From assembly GCF_900102335.1 (NCBI RefSeq), contig NZ_FNBM01000007.1, positions 62,001 through 126,000 of the forward strand: DNA of 64,000 bases. Direction: 5' to 3'. How positions within the stretch are numbered: position 1 is the first letter of the stretch; every line of letters starts with the position of its first letter. The notes beneath the pieces were generated by a model. The model did no database searches. It was given only the letters and a program-made list of their open reading frames with translations, and was not told where the DNA came from. Made by a program: the position numbers and the translations under genes. Below are positions 10,078-20,254 of the stretch, in pieces. The stretch comes from Phytopseudomonas seleniipraecipitans. GTDB taxonomy: Bacteria; Pseudomonadota; Gammaproteobacteria; Pseudomonadales; Pseudomonadaceae.

Positions 10078-13000
10078 TCATGCTGGTACGCCAGCAGCGC
10101 TGCGGCCACTGACGCGGCGCGCCAGGCGGTCGAAATACAGGTAGATCACCGGCGTGGTAAACAGCGTGAGCACCTGGCTGAGCAGCAGCCCGCCGACCAT
10201 CACGATACCCAGCGGCTGGCGCAGCTCGGCACCGGAGCCGGAAGCGAGCATCAACGGTATGGCGCCGAACAGCGCAGCCAGGGTGGTCATCAGGATCGGG
10301 CGGAAGCGCAACAGCGCCGCCTGGTAGATCGCGTCGTGGGGTGTCATACCTTGGTGCCGCTCAGCCTCCAGGGCGAAGTCGATCATCATGATCGCGTTCT
10401 TCTTGACGATGCCAATCAGCAGAATGATACCGATGATCGCGATCAATCCCAGGTCGTTGCCGGTCAGCAGCAGCGCCAGCAACGCGCCGACCCCGGCCGA
10501 CGGCAGCGTGGAGAGGATGGTGATCGGGTGGATGTAGCTCTCGTAAAGCACGCCGAGCACGATGTACATGGTGACGATGGCCGCCAGGATCAGCAGCAGC
10601 GTGGACGACAGCGAGGCGCGGAACGCCTCGGCGGCGCCCTGGAAGTTCACCTGCACGCTGACCGGCATCTCGATTTCCTGTTGCACGCGCTCGATCGTTG
10701 CCACCGCATCGCCGAGGGCAACGCCAGGGCTGAGGTTGAACGACAGCGTGGCCGCCGGGAATTGACCGATATGGTTGATCAACAGGCTCGCCGCCCGTTC
10801 CTCGACCTGGGCCAGGGACGACAGCGGCACCTGCCCACCCTCGGCGGTGGCAACATGGATCTGCCGCAACGCTGCCGGGCCGATACTGCCGCCATTGGCA
10901 CTTTCCAGCACCACCCGGTATTGGCTCGCCTGGGTGTAAATGGTGGAAATCTGCCGCTGGCCGAAGGCGTCATACAGCGCATCGTCGATGGCCGATACGC
11001 TGACGCCAAGGCGCCCGGCCATGTCGCGATCAATCTTCAGGTACGCCTGCAGCCCGCGGCTCTGCAGATCGCTGGTCACGTCAGTGAGCTCAGGCTGCTG
11101 GCGCAGCGCCTCGACCAGCTTGGCGGACCAGGTTTCCAGCATCTCGGGGTCGGGCGACTCGACGCTGAACTGGAACTGGGTGCGGCTGACCCGATCCTCG
11201 ATGCTCAAATCCTGCACCGGCTGCAGGAACAGCTCGATGCCACTGAGCTTGGCCAGCTCCGGACGCAGCCGGTCGATAACCTCGGCGGCGCTGAGGTCGC
11301 GCTCGGCATGCGGCTTGAGGTTGATCAGCATGCGCCCGCTGTTGAGCGTCGGGTTGTCGCCGTCCACGCCGATGTAGGAGGACAGACTGACCACCGCCGG
11401 ATCCTTGAGAATCACGTCGGCCAGGCGCTGCTGGCGCTCGCTCATCGCCGAGAAGGAGATCGACTGCGGCGCCTCGGAAATGCCCTGGATCACCCCGGTG
11501 TCCTGCACCGGAAAGAAGCCCTTGGGCACCGCCAGGTAGAGCACCACGGTCAACGCCATGGTGCCGATAGCCACCAGCAGGGTCAGCGGTTGATGGCGCA
11601 ACACCCAGCGCAAGCCGACCGAATAGCGCTCGATCACGCGGTCGATCACTGCGCCACTGGCCTTGTAGAAACGCCCCTGCTCGGCTTCCGGCTCGTGCCT
11701 GAGCAGGCGCGCGCACATCATCGGCGTCAGCGTCAGGGAAATCACCAGGGAGATGAGGATCGCCACAGCAAGGGTGATGGCGAATTCGCGGAACAGCCGC
11801 CCCACCACGTCAGCCATGAACAGCAGCGGAATCAGCACGGCGATCAGCGACAGGGTCAGCGACACCAGCGTGAAGCCGATCTGCCTGGCGCCCTTGAGCG
11901 CAGCATTGAGCGGCGTTTCGCCCTCTTCGAGGTGGCGGGCGATGTTCTCCAGCATGACGATGGCATCGTCCACCACGAAACCGGTGGCGATGGTCAGCGC
12001 CATCAGCGTCAGGTTGTTGACCGTGAAGCCGGCCAGGTACATCACGCCGAAGGTGCCGATCAGCGACAACGGCACCACCACCGAAGGAATCAGCGTTGCC
12101 GAGACCTTGCGCAGAAACAGGAAGGTCACCAACACCACCAGGGCGATGGCCAGCATCAGCTCATGCTGCACGTCGCGCACGGCGGCGCGAATGGTCTGGG
12201 TGCGGTCGGTAAGCACCGTAACCTCGACGCTGGCCGGCAGGCCCTGGGTGAGGTTTGGCAGCAGCGTCTGGATGCGGTCCACCACGTCAATGACGTTCGC
12301 GCCAGGCTGACGCTGCACGTTGACCAGCACCGCCGCATTGCGATTGGCCCAGGCGGCGAGCCGCTGGTTCTCCGCGCCATCGACAATGGAAGCGACATCA
12401 CGCAGGCGCAACGCACCGCCGTTGGCGTAGGTGAGGATCAGGTTGCGGTATTCGTCGGCAGAGCGCAGCTGGTCATTGGCGTCGAGCTGGCTGACGCGGG
12501 TCGGGCCGTCAAAGTTGCCCTTGGGCTGATTGACGTTGCTGGCGGTGATCAGCGTGCGCACGTCCGAGAGGTTCAGGCCATACGCTGCCAGGGCTTCAGG
12601 ATTGACGCGGATACGTACTGCGGGACGTTGGCCGCCAGCCAGCGACACCAGGCCCACACCGGTAGTTTGCGCCAACTTTTGCGCCAGGCGCGTATCGACC
12701 AGGTCATTGACCTCGGGTAACGGCAGTTCCGTGGAGGTGATGGCCAGGGTCAGCACCGGCGTATCGGCCGGGTTGACCTTGTTGTACACCGGCGGTGCCG
12801 GCAAATCGTTGGGCAACAGGTTGGTGGCACCATTGATCGCCGCCTGTACTTCCTGCTCGGCCACATCCAGCTCAACCTCGAGGTTGAAGCGCAGGGTGAT
12901 CACCGACGCACCGCCAGAGCTGGTCGAGGACATCTGCTGCAGCCCGGCCATCTGCCCGAACTGGCGCTCCAACGGCGCGGTCACTGCGCTGGTCATCACA

Positions 13001-13170
13001 TCGGGACTGGCGCCGGGATACAGGGTCATCACCCGAATGGTCGGGTAATCGACTTCAGGCAATGCCGAGACCGGCAGCAACCGATAGGCGATCACACCGC
13101 TCAGGAAGATCGCCAGCATGATCAGCGTGGTGGCGACCGGGCGCAGAATGAACAGGCGGGAGACGTTCAT
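10078..13170 (-). CDS. muxB: RND efflux transporter, MuxB/MdtB subunit
   Basis: 1030-residue RND inner-membrane transporter, starting [21 protein letters not shown]4 contains [13 protein letters not shown] with the conserved proton-relay aspartates, and the C-terminal half has [15 protein letters not shown] and [16 protein letters not shown], hallmarks of the family. It pairs with MuxC in one pump. The start overlaps the muxA stop (ATGA). Together the genes predict export of amphiphilic drugs; E. coli MdtABC exports novobiocin and bile salts. Confidence 0.95.
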   Translation of the reverse strand: MNVSRLFILRPVATTLIMLAIFLSGVIAYRLLPVSALPEVDYPTIRVMTLYPGASPDVMTSAVTAPLERQFGQMAGLQQMSSTSSGGASVITLRFNLEVELDVAEQEVQAAINGATNLLPNDLPAPPVYNKVNPADTPVLTLAITSTELPLPEVNDLVDTRLAQKLAQTTGVGLVSLAGGQRPAVRIRVNPEALAAYGLNLSDVRTLITASNVNQPKGNFDGPTRVSQLDANDQLRSADEYRNLILTYANGGALRLRDVASIVDGAENQRLAAWANRNAAVLVNVQRQPGANVIDVVDRIQTLLPNLTQGLPASVEVTVLTDRTQTIRAAVRDVQHELMLAIALVVLVTFLFLRKVSATLIPSVVVPLSLIGTFGVMYLAGFTVNNLTLMALTIATGFVVDDAIVMLENIARHLEEGETPLNAALKGARQIGFTLVSLTLSLIAVLIPLLFMADVVGRLFREFAITLAVAILISLVISLTLTPMMCARLLRHEPEAEQGRFYKASGAVIDRVIERYSVGLRWVLRHQPLTLLVAIGTMALTVVLYLAVPKGFFPVQDTGVIQGISEAPQSISFSAMSERQQRLADVILKDPAVVSLSSYIGVDGDNPTLNSGRMLINLKPHAERDLSAAEVIDRLRPELAKLSGIELFLQPVQDLSIEDRVSRTQFQFSVESPDPEMLETWSAKLVEALRQQPELTDVTSDLQSRGLQAYLKIDRDMAGRLGVSVSAIDDALYDAFGQRQISTIYTQASQYRVVLESANGGSIGPAALRQIHVATAEGGQVPLSSLAQVEERAASLLINHIGQFPAATLSFNLSPGVALGDAVATIERVQQEIEMPVSVQVNFQGAAEAFRASLSSTLLLILAAIVTMYIVLGVLYESYIHPITILSTLPSAGVGALLALLLTGNDLGLIAIIGIILLIGIVKKNAIMMIDFALEAERHQGMTPHDAIYQAALLRFRPILMTTLAALFGAIPLMLASGSGAELRQPLGIVMVGGLLLSQVLTLFTTPVIYLYFDRLARRVSGRSAAGVPA

Positions 13171-14381
13171 GAAGCGCTACGCACCCGCGGTGCTGCTTCC
13201 TCGGTGGGAGACGGTTCAAGCACGCCCTCGCCGATCACCTCGACCTTGTTGCCGTCACGCAAACGATCGGTGCCTTCGACCACAACCCGTTCGTTGGCAG
13301 CAACGCCCTCTTCGATCACCGTGAACTCGCCGTCACTGGGGCCGACCTTGACCGCACGAACCTGAACCTTGTCTTCTGCATCGATGGCATACACGAACGT
13401 GCCCTTCGCGCCGAACTGCAGCGCCGCGACCGGCACGAGCAAGGCGCTCTCGCGAACCGACACCTGCAGGCGGGTATTGACGAACTGGTTGGGGAAAAGC
13501 ATTTCCTCGGCGTTTTCGAAGCGCGCCTTGAGCTTGACGGTGCCGGTCGTCGTGTCGATCTGGTTGTCGAGGCTCTCCAGCACGCCGTCCGCCAGCTTGT
13601 TGGTCTCGCCGCGATCCCAGGCCTGTACCACCAGTTCTCGATCATTGCGCACCTGCGCCAGCACGGCGGGCAGCTCGGCTTCGGGCAACGTGAAGGTGAC
13701 GGCAATCGGCAGTGTCTGAGTGATCACCACGATGGGATCGGTGTCGCCGGAACTGACCAGGTTGCCCTGGTCGACCTGACGGATGCCCAGGCGGCCGTCG
13801 ATCGGCGCGCGCACCTTGGTGAAGTCCAGGTTGAGCTTGGCCTCGGCCACCGCGCCCTGGTCGCTCTGCAGCGTGCCGCGGTATTGGTTGACCAGCGCTT
13901 CCTGGGTATCCAGGGTCTGCCGGGCAATGGAATCCTCGGCGAACAGCCCGCGATACAAAGCGAGGTCTTTTTCAGCGGCGCGCAACTGTGACTGATTTTG
14001 CTGCAGCGTGCCCTGTGCCTGCTGCAGGGCGATCTCGTACGGTCGTGGGTCGATCTGCGCCAATACGTCGCCAGCCTTTACTGGTTGCCCGTCCTTGAAG
14101 AGGATCTTCACCAGCTGACCATCCACACGCGGGCGCACGTTGGCCGTGTTGTAGGCAGTCACTGTACCCAGGGCTTTTAGGACGATAGGAAAATCACGCG
14201 ACTCCACGTGAGCGATGCGCACCGGCACGTTATTGAACCCCCAGCCCATGTCACCCTGAGGCTCAGGCTTGGCCGGCCAGAACCACCAGATCAGCACAAT
14301 GACGACTGCCAGCAGAAGCACACCGATGAACCACTGACGTTTAGAGGATGGGTTGCTGCGCGTTGTGTTTACTTCGGACAT
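13167..14381 (-). CDS. muxA: RND periplasmic adaptor (membrane fusion protein), MuxA/MdtA
   Basis: 404-residue membrane fusion protein linking the RND transporters to OpmB. There is one N-terminal membrane segment ([19 protein letters not shown], residues about 17-35), a lipoyl/hairpin region ([26 protein letters not shown]), a coiled-coil hairpin and a beta-barrel domain. The ATG at 14381 has AGGAAG 10 bases upstream; the frame could start 39 bases earlier. It is the first gene of the four-gene pump operon, so the promoter lies in 14382-14577, where no operator is obvious. Confidence 0.93.
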   Translation of the reverse strand: MSEVNTTRSNPSSKRQWFIGVLLLAVVIVLIWWFWPAKPEPQGDMGWGFNNVPVRIAHVESRDFPIVLKALGTVTAYNTANVRPRVDGQLVKILFKDGQPVKAGDVLAQIDPRPYEIALQQAQGTLQQNQSQLRAAEKDLALYRGLFAEDSIARQTLDTQEALVNQYRGTLQSDQGAVAEAKLNLDFTKVRAPIDGRLGIRQVDQGNLVSSGDTDPIVVITQTLPIAVTFTLPEAELPAVLAQVRNDRELVVQAWDRGETNKLADGVLESLDNQIDTTTGTVKLKARFENAEEMLFPNQFVNTRLQVSVRESALLVPVAALQFGAKGTFVYAIDAEDKVQVRAVKVGPSDGEFTVIEEGVAANERVVVEGTDRLRDGNKVEVIGEGVLEPSPTEEAAPRVRSAS

Positions 14382-14577
14382 GGGCCAATCGCTTCCTGGA
14401 GGAGCGTGAACGATAAGCACTGTCTGGCCCGAAGCAAAGCCTCTTTACGGGCAATTTACCTCCACGGACGTTTCCAAGCGGCGAAAAGCGCATAAAACTG
14501 CACCCGAAGGCTTTGATACGGGGGTGGCGCGCATTTTTGATGTATTGCCTGGTATTGCCGACCAGGGCAACTTTGAT

Positions 14578-15465
14578 CTAGAGAATCACTCGATGCTCTG
14601 CTTGCCCCTGTGCGGAAATTTCCGCTGCGAACAGCTTGCCGGCGTCAGGCTCGGCCATCAGCTGGTCGCCTTGCAGGCCCTCACGAGCCGAAGTCGCGAA
14701 CAGCGTCGACAGGCCAGGCCCGCCAAAGGCCGGACAGGAAATCTGCGAAGCCGGAAACGCGACCGCCTGCTGAAACTGACCGTCCGTGTTATAGCAAGCG
14801 ACCCGCGAGGCGCCCCACTGCGCGCTCCACAGGCGCCCCTGAGTATCGACCACCGCACCATCGGGATTGACGCCAGCTACACGACCATCGATGAACGGCT
14901 GCGCCTCGCCCCGCGGCCAGCCATGCGGCTCATCCAGCGGCTGGCGCCAGATCTGCTGGCGCGCGGTGTCGGCGAAATAGGCGTAACGCCGGTCAGGTGA
15001 AAAACAGATGGCGTTGGTAATACTGATATCCGCAAACAGACGACGCAGCTCGCCACGGTAGTAGCGATAGATAGCGCCGGCCTGCGGCTCGGCGTTCAGA
15101 CCCATGGTGCCGATCCAGAAGCCGCCCCAGGGATCGGCACGGCCGTCATTGGAACGGTTCAGCGGATTGCCCGCCTCCAGCGCGCAGAGCGTTTCGCGCG
15201 CCCCGGTGGCCAGGTCGAAGGTCAGCAGCGCCGTCTCGCTGGCAATCAGCAGCACCTGCTCATCGACCCAGCCAGCCGCAGAGACGCGCTCGTCGAACGT
15301 CCACTCCAGCGCTTGATCATCCTGCCGGCTGAGCAAGCGACGGCCAAGAATGTCGAACCAGAACAGCTGCTCACGCCGCGGGTGCCAGAACACCCCTTCA
15401 CCCAAGGTACAGGCGCGGGCATCGGCGATCCGTGCCGCAGTGGTGCCGTTCGGGTTTGCCGCCAT
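14578..15465 (-). CDS. SMP-30/gluconolactonase family sugar lactonase
   Basis: 295-residue beta-propeller lactonase. The metal-binding signature residues are visible: Glu23 in CTLGEGVFWHP, the NRSNDGRADPWGGFWIGTM segment, and GVNPDGAVVDTQGRLW. These enzymes hydrolyse sugar-acid lactones (galactono-, arabino- or glucono-lactone) to the acid. It starts two bases after dgoK with GGAG 9 bases before the ATG. In this operon it would follow the SDR dehydrogenase and feed the IlvD/Edd dehydratase, so a galactono- or arabinolactonase role is inferred. Confidence 0.88.
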   Translation of the reverse strand: MAANPNGTTAARIADARACTLGEGVFWHPRREQLFWFDILGRRLLSRQDDQALEWTFDERVSAAGWVDEQVLLIASETALLTFDLATGARETLCALEAGNPLNRSNDGRADPWGGFWIGTMGLNAEPQAGAIYRYYRGELRRLFADISITNAICFSPDRRYAYFADTARQQIWRQPLDEPHGWPRGEAQPFIDGRVAGVNPDGAVVDTQGRLWSAQWGASRVACYNTDGQFQQAVAFPASQISCPAFGGPGLSTLFATSAREGLQGDQLMAEPDAGKLFAAEISAQGQAEHRVIL

Positions 15466-15467
15466 GG

Positions 15468-16400
15468 TCAGGCTCCTCGTTGAAGATTAGCGTGGGCAAC
15501 GGCCAGGCCGGCCAGGGTGACTCGCTCGGCATCGACGGTCAGCGCCGTAATGCCCAGGGTATCGAGGGCACACCGATAGCGTTCGGCCAATTCGCCGCCT
15601 CCGATGACACAGACCTGCTGGCCCCGCCAGCGTTCATCCAGTGCGCCCAGCTCCTGGCCGATCAGCAGGCCGGACAAGCGCGCCCGTGCCGCTGGAGGGG
15701 TCAGGCCTTCGAGCAAACCTTCGGCACGCAAGCCGAACAGCGCACCGATCAGCCGCTGGCTGCCTTGCGCGCCAGCGTGCAGGCCCGCGGCGAAGGCGAC
15801 CTCGTCAATCGGCTGATCAGCATCGCCCTGCATGCCATGACGCAGTACCGATTGCTGGCTCAACAAGGCGAACAGTTCACCGGTCATGAAGGTCTGGAAC
15901 GCGACCACCTGCCCGTCACGCACCTCGGCCCATTTGCTGTGGGTGCCCGGCAGGCAGACCACGCCACGGTAATCGGGCTGTTCGGCGAGCAGGCCGGCAA
16001 TCTGGGTTTCCTCGCCGCGGATCACGTCGGCAGGCGCGCGCTGACACAGCCCTGGGATGATCGACACACGCAGCCGCGGATCGGCCAGCGCCGGGCTGAC
16101 CATGCGTTCTGCCGCCAGCGGCATGCACGGGACCTGCGCATAGGGCGCTTCACGCCAGCCCTGCCGCGCGCCGACCATGCCGCAGGCAACCACCTCGGTC
16201 ACACGGTCCTCGGCTAGCCAGCCACCGACCAGCTCGAGCAAGGCGCCCTCGAACTGATCCGGCACCAACGTGCTCATGCCGCGCGCCGACGAGGCGCGCT
16301 GGATGATCTCGCCGCGCGCCGACAGCGCCCACGCACGAAGCTGCGAGGTGCCCCAGTCGACCGCGATCCAGCTGACTGCGGTCGCGCTGATGTCTGTCAT
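15468..16400 (-). CDS. dgoK: 2-dehydro-3-deoxygalactonokinase
   Basis: 310-residue DgoK-family kinase that phosphorylates 2-keto-3-deoxygalactonate to the 6-phosphate with ATP. N-terminal IAVDWGTSQLRAW and the GTHSKWAEV motif (near residue 150) are typical of the family. It lies between the dehydratase and lactonase genes. DgoK is usually beside its aldolase DgoA, but no aldolase gene is present in this locus; the phosphorylated product would have to be cleaved by an aldolase encoded elsewhere. Confidence 0.92.
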   Translation of the reverse strand: MTDISATAVSWIAVDWGTSQLRAWALSARGEIIQRASSARGMSTLVPDQFEGALLELVGGWLAEDRVTEVVACGMVGARQGWREAPYAQVPCMPLAAERMVSPALADPRLRVSIIPGLCQRAPADVIRGEETQIAGLLAEQPDYRGVVCLPGTHSKWAEVRDGQVVAFQTFMTGELFALLSQQSVLRHGMQGDADQPIDEVAFAAGLHAGAQGSQRLIGALFGLRAEGLLEGLTPPAARARLSGLLIGQELGALDERWRGQQVCVIGGGELAERYRCALDTLGITALTVDAERVTLAGLAVAHANLQRGA

Positions 16401-16421
16401 GGTAATGCCCTCGCCCAGGTG

Positions 16422-18167
16422 TCAGTGGCTGTCCTTGGGAATGCCGGCACCGCGGCAACCCTTGAGGAAGTCGAAATCCGCACCGCTGTCAGCACCCTCG
16501 ACATGATCATGGAACAGCTTGATGTAGCCACTGGTGGGCGGCTCGACGGTGGGCTGCCATTCAGCCAGACGCTGACGCAATTCTGCCTCGGGGATGTCCA
16601 GGTGGATGCGCCGGGCCTCGACGTCTAGTTCGATCATGTCACCGTTACGCACCACCGCCAGCGGGCCACCAGCCGCGGCTTCCGGGGTGGTGTGCAGCAC
16701 GACGGTGCCGTAGGCGGTGCCGGACATCCGCGCATCGGAGATACGCACCATGTCGGTAATGCCCTTGCGCAACACCTTGGGCGGCAAGCCCATGTTGCCG
16801 ACCTCGGCCATGCCCGGATAACCGCGCGGGCCGCAGTTTTTCAGCACCATCACGCAGTTTTCGTCGATATCCAGGCTCTCGTCGTTAATCTTCGCTTTGT
16901 AGTCGTCGATGTCCTCGAACACCACGGCGCGGCCACGGTGCTGCATCAGGTGCGGCGAGGCGGCGGACGGCTTGAGCACCGCACCGCGCGGCGCGAGGTT
17001 GCCGCGCAGCACGGCGATCCCGCCCTTGGCGGTCAGCGCGTTGTCCACGGGGCGAATGACGTCCTCGTTCCAGTTGCGTACGCCTTTGACCTCTTCCCAG
17101 ATGGTCTCACCAGAGACGGTCAGCGCGCCCTTGTGCAGCTTGCCGCCCTCGCCGAGCATGCGGATCACCACCGGCAGGCCACCGGCGTAGAAGAACTCCT
17201 CCATCAGGTACTTGCCTGACGGCATCAGGTTGACGATGGTCGGGATGTCCTGGCCGAGGCGGTCCCAGTCATCCAGGGTCAGATCGACGCCGACACGGCC
17301 GGCGATCGCCAGCAGGTGAATCACCGCGTTGGTCGAGCCGCCGATGCTGCCGTTAACGCGGATGGCATTCTCGAAGGCGTGGCGGGTCATGATGTCGGAC
17401 GGTTTCAGGTCGTCCTTGACCATCTGCACGATGCGCCGCCCGGTCAGGTGCGCGACCACCCGGCGACGGCTGTCGACTGCCGGGATCGCCGCGTTGCCGG
17501 ACAACGCCATGCCCAGCGCTTCGGCCATGCTGGCCATGGTGCTGGCGGTGCCCATGGTGTTGCACGAGCCCGGCGAGCGGGACATCGACTGCTCTGCCTC
17601 AAGGAAGTCCTCGCGGCTCATCTTGCCGGCCTTGATGTCTTCCGACATCTGCCACAGCGCGGTGCCCGAGCCGACCCGCTCGCCACGAAACCAGCCGTTG
17701 AGCATCGGCCCGCCGGACACCACGATGGCGGGAATGTCGACGCTCGCCGCGCCCATCAACAGCGCCGGGGTGGTCTTGTCGCAGCCGGCCAGCAGCACCA
17801 CGCCGTCCAGCGGGTTGGCGCGCAGCGCTTCTTCCACATCCATGGCCGCCATATTGCGGTACATCATCGCGGTCGGGCGCAGCGAGCTTTCCCCGGCCGA
17901 GAACACCGGAAACTCCAGCGGTAGGCCGCCGGCCTCGTAGATACCGTGCTTGACGCGCTCGGCAAGGTCACGCAGGTGCGCGTTGCAGGGTGTCAGTTGC
18001 GACCAGGTGTTGCAGATGCCGATCACCGGTCGACCATCGAACAGATCAGCCGGCAGCCCCTGATTCTTCATCCAGCTGCGGTGGTAGATGTGGTCCCGCG
18101 AATTGCCGCCGAACCACTCGGTGGAGCGCAGCTTGCGTGGCCATACCGCCGGTTTGAAGGTGCTCAT
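16422..18167 (-). CDS. IlvD/Edd family sugar-acid dehydratase (arabinonate/galactonate type)
   Basis: 581-residue Fe-S dehydratase of the IlvD/Edd superfamily. The three cluster-ligand cysteine regions are present: CNTWSQLTPCNAH, LAGCDKTTPA and PGSCNTMGTAS. Members with this N-terminus (WPRKLRSTEWFGG) include L-arabinonate and related pentonate/hexonate dehydratases that form 2-keto-3-deoxy acids. The ATG at 18167 has GGAGG 6 bases upstream and overlaps the SDR gene by four bases; a start at 18206 is not favoured. Because the next gene is dgoK, galactonate is a plausible substrate even though DgoD is normally an enolase-superfamily enzyme. Confidence 0.9.
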   Translation of the reverse strand: MSTFKPAVWPRKLRSTEWFGGNSRDHIYHRSWMKNQGLPADLFDGRPVIGICNTWSQLTPCNAHLRDLAERVKHGIYEAGGLPLEFPVFSAGESSLRPTAMMYRNMAAMDVEEALRANPLDGVVLLAGCDKTTPALLMGAASVDIPAIVVSGGPMLNGWFRGERVGSGTALWQMSEDIKAGKMSREDFLEAEQSMSRSPGSCNTMGTASTMASMAEALGMALSGNAAIPAVDSRRRVVAHLTGRRIVQMVKDDLKPSDIMTRHAFENAIRVNGSIGGSTNAVIHLLAIAGRVGVDLTLDDWDRLGQDIPTIVNLMPSGKYLMEEFFYAGGLPVVIRMLGEGGKLHKGALTVSGETIWEEVKGVRNWNEDVIRPVDNALTAKGGIAVLRGNLAPRGAVLKPSAASPHLMQHRGRAVVFEDIDDYKAKINDESLDIDENCVMVLKNCGPRGYPGMAEVGNMGLPPKVLRKGITDMVRISDARMSGTAYGTVVLHTTPEAAAGGPLAVVRNGDMIELDVEARRIHLDIPEAELRQRLAEWQPTVEPPTSGYIKLFHDHVEGADSGADFDFLKGCRGAGIPKDSH

Positions 18168-18946
18168 ACCCAGCCTCCGTCGACAATGAAATTCTGCGCC
18201 GTGCACATCGCCGCCGCGTCGGATGCCAGGAATAGCGCCATGTCAGCGATGTGTTCAGGCAGCAATTGACCGGGCATGCATTGATTCTGGCGAATCTGTT
18301 CTTTGGCCGATTCATCGACCCACATGGCCAACTGCTTCTCGGTCATCACCCAGCCCGGCACCAGGGTGTTGACGCGGATCCGGTCCTTGCCGAGGTCACG
18401 CGCCAGGCCACGGGTCAGGCCGTGGGTGGCGGCCTTGCTGGCCGCATACACTGGGTAGCCGGCCGAGGCCATCATCCAGCCCACCGAGCCGAAGTTGATG
18501 ATCGAGCCGCCACCGGCCTGGCGCATCATCGGCACCACCGCCTGGGTGGCGAAGGTGGCGTGACGCAGGTTGACGGCGATCAGGTCGTCGAAGCGCTCCA
18601 CGCTGATCGAGTCCAGCGCGTGACGGACATCGTTGGCGGCATTGTTGAGCAAGGCAGTGATCGGCCCGAACTGCTCAGCGACCTTGTGAATCGCGGCCTG
18701 GTAAGCCTTGACGTCGGTGATGTCGCAGCGCAGGAAGCGCACCTGATGGCCCTCCTCGCTCAGTTGGCTGGCCAGCGCCTGGCCGTGCTTGTCGTCAATA
18801 TCGACAAAGGCGGTGCGTGCGCCTTGGCGGGCGAAGGCCTGCACCAGCGCTTTGCCGATCCCGGTGGCGCCACCGGATACCAGCACGGTGCGCTGGGCCA
18901 GGTCGGCGTAAACGGCCTTGCCTGGGGTTGGATTCTGGCTATTCAT
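18164..18946 (-). CDS. SDR-family NAD(P)-dependent sugar dehydrogenase
   Basis: 260-residue classical short-chain dehydrogenase. Seen: the cofactor loop SGGATGIGKAL (residues about 24-34), LNNAAND, catalytic Ser in NFGSVGW, and the YPVYAASKAA Tyr-Lys pair. The C-terminal TEKQLAMWVDESAKEQI and IVDGGWV resemble L-arabinose/D-galactose 1-dehydrogenases of this class. It would oxidise the imported sugar to its lactone, upstream of the lactonase. It overlaps the dehydratase start by four bases. Confidence 0.88.
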   Translation of the reverse strand: MNSQNPTPGKAVYADLAQRTVLVSGGATGIGKALVQAFARQGARTAFVDIDDKHGQALASQLSEEGHQVRFLRCDITDVKAYQAAIHKVAEQFGPITALLNNAANDVRHALDSISVERFDDLIAVNLRHATFATQAVVPMMRQAGGGSIINFGSVGWMMASAGYPVYAASKAATHGLTRGLARDLGKDRIRVNTLVPGWVMTEKQLAMWVDESAKEQIRQNQCMPGQLLPEHIADMALFLASDAAAMCTAQNFIVDGGWV

Positions 18947-19022
18947 GGCCTGTTACCTCGTTTTCTCATCCGCCGGTGCAGTGCATTGTCTGACCGACCG
19001 GTTACTGCGGAAAGGGGCCGCC

Positions 19023-20240
19023 TCAGCGGGACTTGCTCTTGTTGACCACGTCGAAAATCACTGCCGCCAATAGCACCAGGCCCTTGATCACCTGCTGCCA
19101 TTCGATGCCGATGCCCAGGATCGACATGCCGTTGTTCATCACGCCCATGATCAGCGCGCCGATCACTGCGCCGATGATCTTGCCGACCCCGCCAGACATC
19201 GATGCACCGCCGATGAACACCGCGGCGATCACATCCAGCTCGAAGGACACCCCGGCCTTGGGTGTAGCGGTATTCAGTCGCGCAGCGAAGATCAGCCCCG
19301 CCAGGGCGGCGAGCATGCCCATGTTGACGAAGGCGAAGAAGGTCAGCCGCTCGGTGTTGATGCCTGACAGCTTGGCCGCCTTGACGTTGCCGCCGATGGC
19401 GTAGATGCGCCGGCCCAGCGTGGTGCGGTTGGTCAGGAAGGTGTAGGCGCTGATCAGCAACGCCATGATGATCAGCACGTTCGGCAGGCCGCGGTAGGTG
19501 GCCAGCAGGTAGGCGATGTAGACGATGGCGCAGGCGATCAGGCCGTTCTTGATGACGAAGAACAGCGAGGGCTCGTCGACGATGCCGTAGCGCTTGGCAC
19601 GACGGCGCGCTCGGATCGCCAGGTAAAGGATCGCTCCGGCTGCCAGCACGCCAAGCGCAATAGCGGTGATGTTCGGCCGCTTGACGCCAAAGATGTCCGG
19701 GATAAAGCCGTTGCTCATCAGCTGGAAGCTGCTGGAGAACGGCCCAACCGACTGGCCATCGAGTACCGCCAAGGTCAGGCCGCGGAACACCAGCATGCCA
19801 GCCAGGGTGACGATGAACGAAGGTATCTGCCAGTAGGCGATCCAGTAGCCCTGCGCCGCGCCGATCAGGCACCCCATGAGCAGGCACACCGGCACCACCA
19901 CCGAGGTCGACCAGCCCCACTGCACCATCATCACCGCCGCCGCGGCGCCGACGAAACCGACCACCGAGCCCACCGACAGGTCGATGTGCCCGGAGACGAT
20001 CACCAGCAGCATGCCCAGCGCCATGATGATGATGTAGCTGTTCTGCAGAAACAGGTTGGTCAGGTTGACCGGGCGCATCAGGGTGCCATCGGTCAGCACT
20101 TCGAACAGCGCCATGATGACCACCAGGGTCATCAGCATGCCGTAGTCGCGCACATGGCTCTTCAGGTGCCCCAGCAATGAGGGCCGAGCCGCCTGAGGGG
20201 TTTCGCCTGCTGGGGCGGCCTGGTTTTTTGTTTGATCCAT
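19023..20240 (-). CDS. mmsB: multiple-monosaccharide ABC transporter permease
   Basis: 405-residue inner-membrane permease of the ribose/xylose/galactose ABC family (GguB/MmsB type). It has about ten hydrophobic segments including the SGHIDLSVGSVVGFVGA and GIEWQQVIKGLVLLAAVIFD regions typical of this permease family. GAGGTG lies 6 bases before the ATG at 20240, 14 bases after the ATPase stop. With ChvE-like and ATPase genes upstream it forms a complete importer. Confidence 0.93.
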   Translation of the reverse strand: MDQTKNQAAPAGETPQAARPSLLGHLKSHVRDYGMLMTLVVIMALFEVLTDGTLMRPVNLTNLFLQNSYIIIMALGMLLVIVSGHIDLSVGSVVGFVGAAAAVMMVQWGWSTSVVVPVCLLMGCLIGAAQGYWIAYWQIPSFIVTLAGMLVFRGLTLAVLDGQSVGPFSSSFQLMSNGFIPDIFGVKRPNITAIALGVLAAGAILYLAIRARRRAKRYGIVDEPSLFFVIKNGLIACAIVYIAYLLATYRGLPNVLIIMALLISAYTFLTNRTTLGRRIYAIGGNVKAAKLSGINTERLTFFAFVNMGMLAALAGLIFAARLNTATPKAGVSFELDVIAAVFIGGASMSGGVGKIIGAVIGALIMGVMNNGMSILGIGIEWQQVIKGLVLLAAVIFDVVNKSKSR

Positions 20241-20254
20241 TGTGTTCACCTCGC

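Noticed and set aside
7224..12720. Plus-strand open frames of 962 and 1021 codons opposite muxC and muxB
   Set aside because: They are antisense shadows of two well-conserved RND transporters; their translations are His/Gln/Arg-rich with no domains, as expected from the strong G/C third-position bias on the other strand.
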